Below, piece by piece: positions 6,781-14,240 of a stretch of DNA of 64,000 nt. The notes beneath the pieces were generated by a model. That model did no database searches. It was given only the letters and a program-made list of their open reading frames with translations, and was not told the DNA's origin. The position numbers and the translations under genes are program-made. Each line of letters opens with the position of its first letter. Position 1 is the stretch's first letter. This stretch comes from Novispirillum itersonii (lineage in GTDB: Bacteria > Pseudomonadota > Alphaproteobacteria > Rhodospirillales > Rhodospirillaceae), in contig NZ_JACIIX010000005.1 in the NCBI RefSeq assembly GCF_014205675.1, positions 186,923 through 250,922 of the forward strand, written 5' to 3'.

Positions 6781-7887
6781 ATGTCCAAGCTTGACCTTGC
6801 TACTCGCATTATCAGTGAAGATCATGGTGTTTGGGCAATGTTCCCTGGGCGTGGGAAGAAGTTCCTAGATTCATTTAGAGCTAACTCGGTCGTCTTCCTT
6901 GATGTGCCGGGAATTTCACTGACGCCCGACGTGCTCGCAGACGACGAGCTTTTGAAAAAGCATATCGGCATGGCCCGATCTGTCCAGAGTTGGCATCAGA
7001 ACAAGAAAGTAGACGCTGAGCCATCCCGCAACCCTGCCGATTACAACCCGCGACAGACTCGCAACCTTATCTCTGCGTTGGGAAATGTTCGAGCCCTGTT
7101 CGATACTGCCGAGGTTGGCGACCTCATCCTTGTCGCCAGCCGAGATATGTACGAACCAATCCTAGTGGGCGAAATTCGTACTCCCTTTGACCCGGAAGAT
7201 GTCATTAATTTTCACATTTATGATCAAGAGACCATACCGGTCCGCCGAGTCAGGTGGCTGCCGATCAGAGTTCTGCGCACCACATTATCCAAGGATCTTT
7301 CCAATCTTCTAAGTAATCAACATGCGATCCTTACCGTGAGAAAGGGGTTGCGAGCGGAAATATACAACTTCTCTTATAATAGTTATGTTTACGACGGAGG
7401 GGGACGTTATCAATTTGATGGCCTTCGTTATTCAAAGAATGCGCTGGCCACTATTCCGGCAATACAGCTGATATCTTATTTTGTTGCGGCGTTCCATGCT
7501 CAGCAGATTGGGGAGCTTAATCAATTCAACGCCCTCTCCGTCTGTGAAGCGATCAACAATTATTTTGAGCAAGACACTCTTAACTATTTCCAGATGAACT
7601 TCAACTCGCCGGGCTGGTTTACCCTCGGCGCGAAGATCGCCGCATTGGGATTGTTCGTTGCGGCGGGGGTCGCAGCAACGGGAGCGCTTAGCTATGAAGA
7701 AGCGAAAAATGCCAATCTAAGCAACTCCTTCGCCATGCCCCAGAATGCATGCATGGTTACAGCCGAACAAAGCTATAGAGTTATTATGGATCAAATGGGA
7801 GCTGCCCGCTACAATGAGTTGATGTGCATGAATCAAGATGCGCAGGCTGGCGTCGGCCTCGCTACGAGCGTCATGGTAGATAAATAA
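6781..7887 (+). CDS. EVE/PUA-like domain protein with C-terminal membrane segment (candidate defence protein)
   Basis: The 368-residue protein is not a recognised named family as a whole. The N-terminal about 180 residues resemble the EVE/PUA-like domain that fronts Mrr-type restriction proteins: VWAMFPGRGKKFLDSFRANSVVFLDV, then FDTAEVGDLILVAS, ILVGEI and VRRVRWLP followed by LSKDLSNLL. Such domains commonly bind modified bases. Instead of a nuclease, the rest holds a hydrophobic stretch (TIPAIQLISYFVAAFH) and one clear membrane helix (about 281-303, LGAKIAALGLFVAAGVAATG) with a short tail. The start used has a GGATAAGGG site; the upstream frame is IS remnant. Codon use is visibly AT-richer than the neighbours, a sign of transfer. 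The next gene begins one base after its stop. Confidence 0.6.
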   Translation: MSKLDLATRIISEDHGVWAMFPGRGKKFLDSFRANSVVFLDVPGISLTPDVLADDELLKKHIGMARSVQSWHQNKKVDAEPSRNPADYNPRQTRNLISALGNVRALFDTAEVGDLILVASRDMYEPILVGEIRTPFDPEDVINFHIYDQETIPVRRVRWLPIRVLRTTLSKDLSNLLSNQHAILTVRKGLRAEIYNFSYNSYVYDGGGRYQFDGLRYSKNALATIPAIQLISYFVAAFHAQQIGELNQFNALSVCEAINNYFEQDTLNYFQMNFNSPGWFTLGAKIAALGLFVAAGVAATGALSYEEAKNANLSNSFAMPQNACMVTAEQSYRVIMDQMGAARYNELMCMNQDAQAGVGLATSVMVDK

Positions 7888-7888
7888 A

Positions 7889-8395
7889 ATGTCAGAGCGC
7901 AATAATAGTAATTTATTCAAAATTTCGACTATTATATCTACTGCTGTAGCAACGATTTTTTCATGCATTATTTCATCAACATTCACATACTATTTGACGT
8001 GGAAAATAGAAGAGCAAAAGCAGTTGGCAGAACAATATAAATCAATACATGACGATTATAGAATACAGTTCAATGCGCTCATTCTCACCTTGTCCAGCTT
8101 CAACAATGACGTTCTTGAAAAGGATGTCACGGACGAGATCCAGAAAAAAAAGACAATCGATGATATAAGAAAGACAATTCTTTCCGTCCACCAACTCGCC
8201 ATAGACAAAGATCCAATAATTTCTTCTCCGGCAGCTCTTATGAGAGATGAGCTATCAGAACTATCGAAGCTGGTTCAGGCTGTAAAAGGGCGTCAGGACA
8301 TTAAGCCTGTGCTTGTTGTTGGGCATAATATTTTGGAAGCAAATGCTTCTATAGAAATAGCCTACAAGCAGAAAACACTAATAAAACTGTGGTAG
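7889..8395 (+). CDS. Small membrane-anchored coiled-coil protein, partner of the EVE-like gene
   Basis: This 168-residue protein of unknown family has an N-terminal membrane helix (about residues 12-34, STIISTAVATIFSCIISSTFTYYLTW) followed by a long charged, mostly helical region (KIEEQKQLAEQYKSIHDDYR onward) with heptad-like spacing, and a further helical segment (MRDELSELSKLVQAV). There are no catalytic motifs. It starts one base after the upstream stop, which implies translational coupling and a shared function with the EVE-like membrane protein. The gene is among the most AT-rich DNA of the window. It could be a membrane effector, a regulator or a stabilising partner. It ends directly at an IS630-type terminal repeat. 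Confidence 0.55.
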   Translation: MSERNNSNLFKISTIISTAVATIFSCIISSTFTYYLTWKIEEQKQLAEQYKSIHDDYRIQFNALILTLSSFNNDVLEKDVTDEIQKKKTIDDIRKTILSVHQLAIDKDPIISSPAALMRDELSELSKLVQAVKGRQDIKPVLVVGHNILEANASIEIAYKQKTLIKLW

Positions 8396-8396
8396 T

Positions 8397-8547
8397 GAGA
8401 GCATTTTCAGATTGAGTGTGCGTAACCTACGGCTTTGAAGAAATTTGCGCACTACTGTGGAGAGAAGTGCTCGACAAGCTTGCCAACCTGATCCCACAGC
8501 GCATCAATAGTGCGTTGTGGTTCTTTTGCCGCAGCAGGGCTTTGAGT
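8397..8547 (-). mobile_element. 3' remnant of an IS630-family element with degraded transposase end
   Basis: On the minus strand the frame reads QRTIDALWDQVGKLVEHFSPQ, an internal TAG stop, then CANFFKAVGYAHSI and a TGA. RTIDALW..GKLV..FsP.EC.NF...GYA is the C-terminal signature of IS630 transposases. A frameshift separates it from the KALLR stretch upstream, and the IS5-type element truncates it at 8547. The outer end (AGAGCATTTTCAGATTGAG) matches the arm of the dispersed two-hairpin repeats of this genome in 18 of 19 positions, so it is the terminal inverted repeat. Confidence 0.75.
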
Positions 8548-9036
8548 TGGACACCTCCGGAAACTGGCCTTTGGGCTGACTGTGTGATTCACTTTCCGGC
8601 GCTGCTGCCGGGAGGTGAAGATGACGGGTCAGGCGGGTTTCTGGGATCTTGAGAACAGCCTTGAAGCGCTTTCAGCGGAAGGTGATCCGCTGGAAAAGCT
8701 GGATCGGACGGTCCCCTTCGAGCAGTTCCGCCCGTTGCTGCTGAAGGCCGTCCGGCGGTCTGATCCATCGAAGGGTGGCCGTCCGGGGTTCGATGGTGTG
8801 CTGAAGTTCAGGATACTGGTCTGTCGCTACACCAGACGGCCTTTCAGGTGCGGAACCGTCTGACATGGCTGCGGTTCTGCGGTCTGCGCCCCGGCGATGC
8901 GGTGCCCGACGTTAACACGCTGTGGGATTGCTGCGTGGCGCTGATCAAGGCGGGCCGGATCCCGGAGGAGTGGAAGGAGCAGCCCGCAAAGCTGCGCCAG
9001 AGAGACCGGAATGACCGCTGGACTACCAAATGGACA
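8548..9036 (+). mobile_element. Degraded IS5-family element (right flank of the island)
   Basis: The element begins with TGGACACCTCCGGAAACTGGCC and contains the start of an IS5-type transposase gene, broken by two deletions and truncated at its 3' end. It has inserted into the IS630 remnant. The left flank of the island carries an inverted copy of its first about 160 bp. Confidence 0.75.
8621..9036 (+). pseudogene. IS5-family transposase, frameshifted and internally deleted
   Basis: The frame starts MTGQAGFWDLENSLEALSAEGDPLEKLDRTVPFEQFRPLL and GRPGFDGVLKFRIL, typical of the IS5/IS1182-like transposase N-terminus. A small out-of-frame deletion follows. The second frame continues GLSLHQTAFQVRNRLTWLRFCGL and GDAVPDVNTLWD. 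Then ALIKAG joins directly to RIPEEWKEQPAKLRQRDRNDRWTTKW, which belongs much further along the protein, so a central block with catalytic residues is lost, apparently by recombination between two IKAG-coding stretches. The 3' third is absent. It cannot encode an active enzyme. Confidence 0.85.
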
Positions 9037-9129
9037 CCTCTGAACGTGACTGACCTGATCCGCGATATCCGAAAATCTGGTGGAACGGACATACTGTGTC
9101 GCCGCCACAACTGACAAAGTAATGCCCCC

Positions 9130-9708
9130 CTACGGGTTCACCCACACCGCCGCCATCAGCGCCCCCTCCGGGCCATAACTGAAGCGGGCACGGCGGTTGT
9201 CCTGCCGCTGAAGCTGGAACCAGTCCAGCGCAGTAGCCTGCACCACAATCACCCCGAAGCAGGCACGGCCTGCCCCCTCTTCCGCCGCCCCAGGCATCGG
9301 CGCAGCGGCCCCGGCGAAGGCGCGTTCATCGCCCGGCGGGCCACCGGTGTAGGTGCTGCGGGTCCATGGCGGCAGCGTCGCCCAGGCCGCCGCCGCAGCC
9401 GGGCTGTCCGGGCCGTGCAGGGTGGCGGTGCCGATCAGGCGCAGTTGCAGGCGGGTCTGCGGGCAATACCCCAGCACGGTCACGCGTGGGGCGGCAGTCA
9501 GTTCCGCCCACTTCGGGCTGCGCACATCGGTATGGATGTCCAGCGTCCGCCGCGCCGGATCACAGGCCCGCAGCACCACCATCCGCGCCTGCGGGGCCCC
9601 CTCGGCATCCACCGTGCACAGGGTCACGCAGCGGAACCCCGACTGCGGATCCCCCGCCGCCTGCCGCAACGCCGCCCAACCGGCGGCCTCGATCTCTGAC
9701 AGCATCAT
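9130..9708 (-). CDS. Pyridoxamine 5'-phosphate oxidase-like flavoprotein
   Basis: This 192-residue protein has the split-barrel FMN-binding fold of PNPOx-like proteins: FRCVTLCTVDAEGAPQARMVVLRACDPARRTLDIHTDVRSPKWAEL, then the closing FGVIVVQATALDWFQLQRQDNRRARFSYG. It is a different branch from the PdxH at 3.1-3.7 kb (shorter contact loop, no SRxRDSxIGAWAS motif), so it is more likely an FMN- or heme-linked oxidoreductase of unknown substrate than a B6 enzyme. It lies just downstream of the LysR gene on the same strand, with a good AGGAGAGG ribosome site. Two adjacent ATG codons are equally possible starts. Confidence 0.75.
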   Translation of the reverse strand: MMLSEIEAAGWAALRQAAGDPQSGFRCVTLCTVDAEGAPQARMVVLRACDPARRTLDIHTDVRSPKWAELTAAPRVTVLGYCPQTRLQLRLIGTATLHGPDSPAAAAAWATLPPWTRSTYTGGPPGDERAFAGAAAPMPGAAEEGAGRACFGVIVVQATALDWFQLQRQDNRRARFSYGPEGALMAAVWVNP

Positions 9709-9752
9709 CGCGTCCTCTCCTTGCCCGCCAGAAGGGCTGTCCCACAGGCAGT

Positions 9753-10700
9753 TTACAGCGCCGTTGCGCCGTCCTCAGTCCTTCCCCCGTCCACCCCGTC
9801 CGGCCGGATGGCGACGATCTGCGCCCGCAGCCACTGGTTGGCGGCGTCGCGGTGGAATTTGGAATGCCAGAACAGGCCGATCGACACTTCCGGCAGGCTG
9901 ACCGGGTGGGCGCACCACGACAGGCCGAACGGCCCGGCGATGCACTGGGCCAGCACCTGCGGCACCGTCGCCACCATATCCGTATTGCGCAGAATGTGCC
10001 CGACCGCGACAAAGTGCGGCACCTGAAGCCGCAGCCGCCGCGCCACCCCCATGCGCGCCAGCAGGTCATCGACAATACCGTGCCCGGTGCCCGCCGCCAC
10101 CACCCCGACATGTTCGGCGGCCGTGAAGTCTTCCAGAGTCATCCCGCCGGGGTGGTCCAAGGGGTGGCCGTGCCGGTACAGGCACACGTAATGCTGCCCG
10201 AACAGCCGCCGCTGAAAGAACCCGGTCTGAAGGTCCGGCAGCAGGCCGATGGCCAGATGCACGTTCCCGGCCTCCATCTCGCGCGGCAGATCGATGCTCA
10301 GGTTGCGCACGGTGCTGACCGAAACCCCCGGTGCCACCGCCGCCAGCCGCGCCATCAAGGCCGGAAGGAAGTGGATTTCGCCGATATCGGTCATGGCAAT
10401 CACAAAGTTCTGGCGACTGCGGGCCGGGTCGAACACCACCGACTGGTTGAGCGCACTGTGGATCGCCCCCAGCGCATAGCTGACCGGTTCGGCCAGTGCC
10501 TCGGCGTAGGGGGTCGGCACCATCCCCTGCTGGGTGCGGATGAACAGATCATCCCCCAGCAGCCGCCGCAGCCGGGCCAGACAGTTGCTGACCGCCGGCT
10601 GGGTCATGCCCAGCCGCTCCGCCGTCTGGCCGACCCGCCCGGTGTTCAGCAGGTCGTTGAACACCACCAGCAGGTTGAGGTCCACATTCTTCAGATCCAT
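9753..10700 (-). CDS. nagR: LysR-family activator, NahR/NagR type (salicylate-responsive)
   Basis: This 315-residue regulator has a winged helix-turn-helix at residues 6-65 (DLNLLVVFNDLLNTGRVGQTAERLGMTQPAVSNCLARLRRLLGDDLFIRT) and a LysR effector domain after residue 90. The effector domain follows NahR closely: FVIAMTDIGEIHFLPALM, STVRNLSIDLPREMEAGNVHLAIGLLPDLQTGFFQRRLF, HYVCLYR, VVAAGTGHGIVDDLL, PHFVAVGHIL and IGLFWHSKFHRDAANQWLR. NahR/NagR activate aromatic catabolic genes when salicylate binds. The gene is divergent from the salicylate/gentisate operon, which fits a direct regulatory role. The ATG used is the second in frame and gives the canonical MDLKNVDLNLL start. Confidence 0.9.
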   Translation of the reverse strand: MDLKNVDLNLLVVFNDLLNTGRVGQTAERLGMTQPAVSNCLARLRRLLGDDLFIRTQQGMVPTPYAEALAEPVSYALGAIHSALNQSVVFDPARSRQNFVIAMTDIGEIHFLPALMARLAAVAPGVSVSTVRNLSIDLPREMEAGNVHLAIGLLPDLQTGFFQRRLFGQHYVCLYRHGHPLDHPGGMTLEDFTAAEHVGVVAAGTGHGIVDDLLARMGVARRLRLQVPHFVAVGHILRNTDMVATVPQVLAQCIAGPFGLSWCAHPVSLPEVSIGLFWHSKFHRDAANQWLRAQIVAIRPDGVDGGRTEDGATAL

Positions 10701-10707
10701 GACCAAT

Positions 10708-10733
10708 ATCAAGCCCTGTGATGGGAAACATCA
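10708..10733. promoter_or_regulatory. Candidate LysR (NagR) operator
   Basis: Two overlapping dyads lie just upstream of the LysR start: ATCA-N7-TGAT and TGATGggaaaCATCA, the latter a T-N11-A palindrome of LysR type. Position next to the regulator start and about 160-180 bp from the nagAa start fits autoregulation plus activation of the divergent operon. Confidence 0.5.
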
Positions 10734-10746
10734 TAATCATAAATTA

Positions 10747-10758
10747 CCAAAATTTTGG
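10747..10758. promoter_or_regulatory. Perfect 12-bp palindrome in the nag control region
   Basis: CCAAAATTTTGG is a perfect palindrome in the AT-rich part of the divergent region, between the LysR-type dyads and the leader repeats. It may be part of the promoter or a second regulator site. No protein can be named. Confidence 0.35.
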
Positions 10759-10792
10759 ATTTAAAGTCATTCTTGGTTTCACACCAAAGACG

Positions 10793-10835
10793 GGCCGGTC
10801 AACGGCCCCCTGAAACGCAGGCCGGTCAACGGCCC
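10793..10835. repeat. Direct 16-bp repeat in the nagAa leader
   Basis: GGCCGGTCAACGGCCC occurs twice, 27 bp apart start to start. Each copy is itself a GGCC/GGCC hairpin. It lies 55-95 bp before the nagAa start, likely within the transcribed leader. Confidence 0.6.
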
Positions 10836-10888
10836 GGCCCCCGCCACCGGGCGGCCATCATGAGGAAACACCCTCTGGGGAAACGACC

Positions 10889-11875
10889 ATGGATCTCGTC
10901 ATCCGTCCGCTGGGGCGCGTTCTCGACGCGCCGCCGGGGGCCAATCTGCTGGACGTTCTGCGCCAGAATGACATCCCGATTTCTTACAGCTGTATGGCCG
11001 GGCGCTGCGGCGTCTGCCGCTGCACGGTGGAGGACGGCCAGATCCTGTCTTCCGCCGCCGATGCCGCCCAGCCGGTGCTGTCCGGCGGCAGCCAGATTCT
11101 GGCCTGCCAGAGCACCCTGACCGCCGCCTGTACCATCACCATCCCGGAGCCGGATGAAGTGGTGGTCCACCCCGCCCGGGTGCTGAAGGCGACGGTGACG
11201 GAGATCCGGCAGGAAACCCACGACATCCGCACCATCCTGCTGAAGCCGTCCAAACCGCTCAGCCATGCGCCGGGGCAGTACGCCACCCTTCAGTTCACCC
11301 CGGACCATATCCGCCCCTATTCGATGGCGGGTATCGAGGGCGACGCCCTGCTGGAATTCCAGATCCGGCTGGTGCCGGGCGGGCGGGTCAGCCCCTATGT
11401 GTTTGAGACTCTGGCCGTCGGCGATGCGGTGCGGGTCAGCGGCCCGCTCGGGGCCTCCTACCTGCGCCGCCGTCACGACGGGCCGATGCTGTGCATCGCC
11501 GGGGGCACCGGTCTGGCCCCGGTGCTGTCGATCGTGCGCGGGGCGCTGGCGGCGGGCATGACCAACCCGGTCCACCTGTATTTCGGCGTGCGCACCGCCC
11601 ACGACGTTTACGCCCTCGACCGCCTGAACGCCCTCGCCGCCGCCCATCCGCAGATCACCGTTCACACCGTAATTGCCCACGGCGAGGCCGGACCCGGCCA
11701 GCGCTCCGGGCTGGTGACGGCGGCGGTGGAGCAGGACTTCGCGGACCTGACCGGCTTCCGCGCCTACCTCTGCGGTGCCCCGGCAATGGTCGAGGCCGCG
11801 ACGATGGTGGTCAAACGCCGGGGCATTCCCGCCGCCCACATCTACGCCGACGCCTTCTATTCCAGCGGTTTTTAA
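10889..11875 (+). CDS. nagAa: Ferredoxin reductase component of salicylate 5-hydroxylase
   Basis: The 328-residue electron-transfer protein begins with a plant-type [2Fe-2S] domain (Cys35, Cys40, Cys43, Cys73 in CMAGRCGVC...C), followed by an FAD-binding barrel (about 100-195, RPYSMAG) and an NAD-binding domain (about 200-320, GGTGLAPVLS, ending DAFYSSGF). This N-terminal-ferredoxin order is that of NagAa/NahAa. It takes electrons from NAD(P)H and passes them to the Rieske ferredoxin encoded four genes later. It is the first gene of the operon, divergent from nagR. A 260-bp hairpin-rich gap separates it from nagG, unusual inside such an operon. Confidence 0.92.
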   Translation: MDLVIRPLGRVLDAPPGANLLDVLRQNDIPISYSCMAGRCGVCRCTVEDGQILSSAADAAQPVLSGGSQILACQSTLTAACTITIPEPDEVVVHPARVLKATVTEIRQETHDIRTILLKPSKPLSHAPGQYATLQFTPDHIRPYSMAGIEGDALLEFQIRLVPGGRVSPYVFETLAVGDAVRVSGPLGASYLRRRHDGPMLCIAGGTGLAPVLSIVRGALAAGMTNPVHLYFGVRTAHDVYALDRLNALAAAHPQITVHTVIAHGEAGPGQRSGLVTAAVEQDFADLTGFRAYLCGAPAMVEAATMVVKRRGIPAAHIYADAFYSSGF

Positions 11876-11885
11876 GGGGTTTTTA

Positions 11886-12110
11886 GGCCCCTCAGACGGC
11901 GGGCGGGGGCGTCCGCCCCCTTGCCTCACGCGCGAATGGTCGCGCGGGCGCTCAACGCGCCAGTCGCTACGCTTCGCTTTGTTTTCAGGCCCCTCAGACG
12001 GCGGGCGGGGGCGTCCGCCCCCTTGCCTTACGTGCCCACGCGGGCACGGGGCCTCAACGGCCCAGTCGGCCCGGCTTTGCCGGGCCTCCAGAGCCCCCCA
12101 CCCCACAAAG
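11886..12110. repeat. Modular GC-rich hairpin repeat, two units, within the nag operon
   Basis: Two tandem units each begin with a head hairpin (GACGGCGGGCGGGGGCGTCC, closed by GCCCCC), continue with a second hairpin, GCGCGAATGGTCGCGC in unit one and GTGCCCACGCGGGCAC in unit two, then CTCAACG. Unit two continues with CCCAGTCGGCCC and a further hairpin. The same modules in the same order occur at 38.6-39.0 kb. The minus strand stays open through both units with a related peptide (PRGHV/RDHSRV alternation followed by Q.GG.PRP.SEG), but no coding signals support translation. Confidence 0.8.
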
Positions 12111-12135
12111 GGGGCCACATAAACAGGAGGAAACG

Positions 12136-13371
12136 ATGACCACCCCGTGGCAGGATGACGGCACCAGCCGCATCCCCTATTCCGTCTACACCAACCCCGA
12201 TCTGCACCGGCGCGAACTCGACCGCTTCTTCTATTCCGGTCACTGGTGTTACGTCGGTCTGGAAGCCGAAATCCCCAACCCCGGCGATTTCCGCCGCAGC
12301 GTGATCGGTGAACGGTCGGTGCTGATGACCCGCAGCGCCGACGGTGCGGTCAACGTGGTGGAAAACGTCTGTGCCCACCGCGGCATGCGCTTCTGCCGCG
12401 AACGGCACGGCAACCGCAAGGATCTGCTCTGTCCCTATCATCAGTGGAGCTATGACCTGAAGGGCAATCTTCAGGGCGTGCCGTTCCGGCGCGGGGTCAA
12501 GCAGGATGGAAAAATCAACGGCGGCATGCCCGCCGATTTCCGCCCGGAGCAGCACGGCCTGACCCAGCTGAAAGTCGCCGTCCGCAACGGCGTGGTGTTC
12601 GCCAGCTTCGACCCGGAGGTGGAACCGCTGGAAGACTTCCTCGGCCCGGTGATCCTCGGGTACTTCGACCGGGTGTTCGATGGCCGCCCGCTGGAAATCC
12701 TCGGCTACCGCCGCCAGCGCATTCCCGGCAACTGGAAGCTGATGCAGGAAAACATCAAGGACCCCTATCACCCCGGCCTGCTGCACACCTGGTTTTCCAC
12801 CTTCGGCCTGTGGCGGGCCGATAACCGGTCGCAGCTGAAGATGGATGCCCACAAACGCCACGCCGCGATGATTTCCACCCGCGGTCAGGGCGGCAAGGTC
12901 GCCGATGTGATCAGCAACGTTGACAGCTTCAAGGATAAAATGACCGTCAACGACCCGCGCCTGCTGGATATCGTCCACGAGCCATGGTGGGGCACCCCGA
13001 CGGCGGTGATGACCACCATCTTCCCCAGCCTGATCATCCAGCAGCAGGTCAACAGCGTTTCCACCCGCCACATCCAGCCCAACGGCGAAGGCAGCTTCGA
13101 CTTTGTGTGGACCCACTTCGGCTTTGCCGGTGACGACGCCGAGATGCGCCAGCGCCGCCTGATTCAGGCCAACCTGTTCGGCCCGGCCGGTTTTGTCTCC
13201 GCCGATGACGGCGAGGTGATCGAATGGTCGCAGGAAGGATTCACCCAGAACCCGGCCCGCAGCACGCTGGTGGAAATGGGGGGCCGCGATACCGACGACG
13301 CCGACCACATGGTCACCGAAACACTGATCCGGGGCATGTACGCCTACTGGCGTCAGCGGATGGGGGAATAA
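12136..13371 (+). CDS. nagG: Salicylate 5-hydroxylase large subunit (Rieske oxygenase alpha)
   Basis: The 411-residue catalytic subunit has the Rieske [2Fe-2S] site Cys79/His81 and Cys99/His102 (CAHRG...CPYHQW) and the mononuclear iron site Asp209, His212, His217 ([12 protein letters not shown]). Together with the small subunit it hydroxylates salicylate to gentisate, using electrons from NagAa and NagAb. The context (all four components plus a complete gentisate route) is the best argument for salicylate as substrate. A related hydroxybenzoate or anthranilate is possible. It has an AGGAGG ribosome site and overlaps nothing; nagH starts two bases after its stop. Confidence 0.9.
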   Translation: MTTPWQDDGTSRIPYSVYTNPDLHRRELDRFFYSGHWCYVGLEAEIPNPGDFRRSVIGERSVLMTRSADGAVNVVENVCAHRGMRFCRERHGNRKDLLCPYHQWSYDLKGNLQGVPFRRGVKQDGKINGGMPADFRPEQHGLTQLKVAVRNGVVFASFDPEVEPLEDFLGPVILGYFDRVFDGRPLEILGYRRQRIPGNWKLMQENIKDPYHPGLLHTWFSTFGLWRADNRSQLKMDAHKRHAAMISTRGQGGKVADVISNVDSFKDKMTVNDPRLLDIVHEPWWGTPTAVMTTIFPSLIIQQQVNSVSTRHIQPNGEGSFDFVWTHFGFAGDDAEMRQRRLIQANLFGPAGFVSADDGEVIEWSQEGFTQNPARSTLVEMGGRDTDDADHMVTETLIRGMYAYWRQRMGE

Positions 13372-13373
13372 CC

Positions 13374-13859
13374 ATGGTTGATTTTGCCACTGTCTCCGCC
13401 CTGCTCGACCTGTACAGCGCCTATGCCGCCACCGTTGATTCCTCTGACTGGGACCACTGGCCGGACTTCTTTCTGGAAGACGGCACCTACCGCCTTCAGC
13501 CGCGCGAAAACTTCGATGCCGGGCTGCCGCTGTGCCTGCTGGCGCTGGAAAGCAAGGCGATGATCCGCGACCGCGTCTATGGGGTGAAGGAGACCATGTA
13601 CCACGACCCCTATTACCAGCGGCACGTGGTCGGCATCCCCCGCATTCTCTCCGTCACCGCCACCCCGGCGGGCGAGGAGATCGAGGCCGAGGCCAATTAC
13701 ATCGTCTTCCGCACCAAGCGCGACGGCCTGACCGAGGTGTTCAACGCCGGGCGGTACCGCGACGTCATCCGCCGCACGGAAGACGGGCTGAAGTTCCGGT
13801 CCCGGCTGTGCGTCTACGACAGCGACCTGATCCCCAATTCCGTCATTTACCCGATCTGA
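13374..13859 (+). CDS. nagH: Salicylate 5-hydroxylase small subunit
   Basis: This 161-residue protein has the SnoaL/NTF2-like cone fold of ring-hydroxylating dioxygenase beta subunits ([32 protein letters not shown], then [27 protein letters not shown], ending in [19 protein letters not shown]). It has no cofactor and stabilises the alpha subunit trimer. The frame is open far upstream inside nagG, but the ATG two bases after the nagG stop gives the usual length, and the pair is translationally coupled. Confidence 0.9.
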   Translation: MVDFATVSALLDLYSAYAATVDSSDWDHWPDFFLEDGTYRLQPRENFDAGLPLCLLALESKAMIRDRVYGVKETMYHDPYYQRHVVGIPRILSVTATPAGEEIEAEANYIVFRTKRDGLTEVFNAGRYRDVIRRTEDGLKFRSRLCVYDSDLIPNSVIYPI

Positions 13860-13869
13860 GGACCGCGCC

Positions 13870-14193
13870 ATGACCGCTGACACCGACCTGTGGCTGGATG
13901 TCGCCGCCGTTGACGACATCCCCGACGGCGATGCGCTGGGGGCCTGCGCCGCCGGGCACGCCCTGACCCTGTACCGGGTGGAGGGCGAGGTGTTCGCCAC
14001 CGCCGACCTCTGTACCCACGGGGCCGCCCGCATGTGCGACGGCTTTCTGGAAGGCTACGAGACTGAATGCCCCCTGCATCAGGGCCGCTTCGACATCCGC
14101 AGCGGCAAGGCCCTGAATGCCCCGCTGACCGACGACATCCGCACCTACCCGGTCCGCTGCGACGGCGGGCGGGTTCTGGTGCGCTTCGAATAA
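13870..14193 (+). CDS. nagAb: Rieske-type ferredoxin of salicylate 5-hydroxylase
   Basis: This 107-residue protein has Rieske ligands Cys48, His50, Cys67 and His70 (CTHG...CPLHQG) in the usual small-ferredoxin framework ending [13 protein letters not shown]. It shuttles single electrons from NagAa to the oxygenase NagGH. It starts ten bases after nagH with a GAGG ribosome site. The order reductase, alpha, beta, ferredoxin matches the nagAaGHAb arrangement known from Ralstonia sp. U2. Confidence 0.92.
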   Translation: MTADTDLWLDVAAVDDIPDGDALGACAAGHALTLYRVEGEVFATADLCTHGAARMCDGFLEGYETECPLHQGRFDIRSGKALNAPLTDDIRTYPVRCDGGRVLVRFE

Positions 14194-14240
14194 TCCAAGA
14201 AACAACAAGAACAACACCCCCCTCTGGAGAGGCAAACGCC

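Noticed and set aside
8416..8652. 78-codon plus-strand frame after the island
   Set aside because: Runs across the junction of IS630 and IS5 remnants in a frame unrelated to either.
6301..9129. Phage-type integration site at tRNA-Glu
   Set aside because: I found no second copy of the tRNA 3' end on the far side of the island and no integrase gene, so IS-mediated entry is the better explanation.
10826..12118. 430-codon minus-strand frame over nagAa and the hairpin repeat
   Set aside because: Antisense to nagAa with no domain pattern; only the repeat part resembles the other locus.
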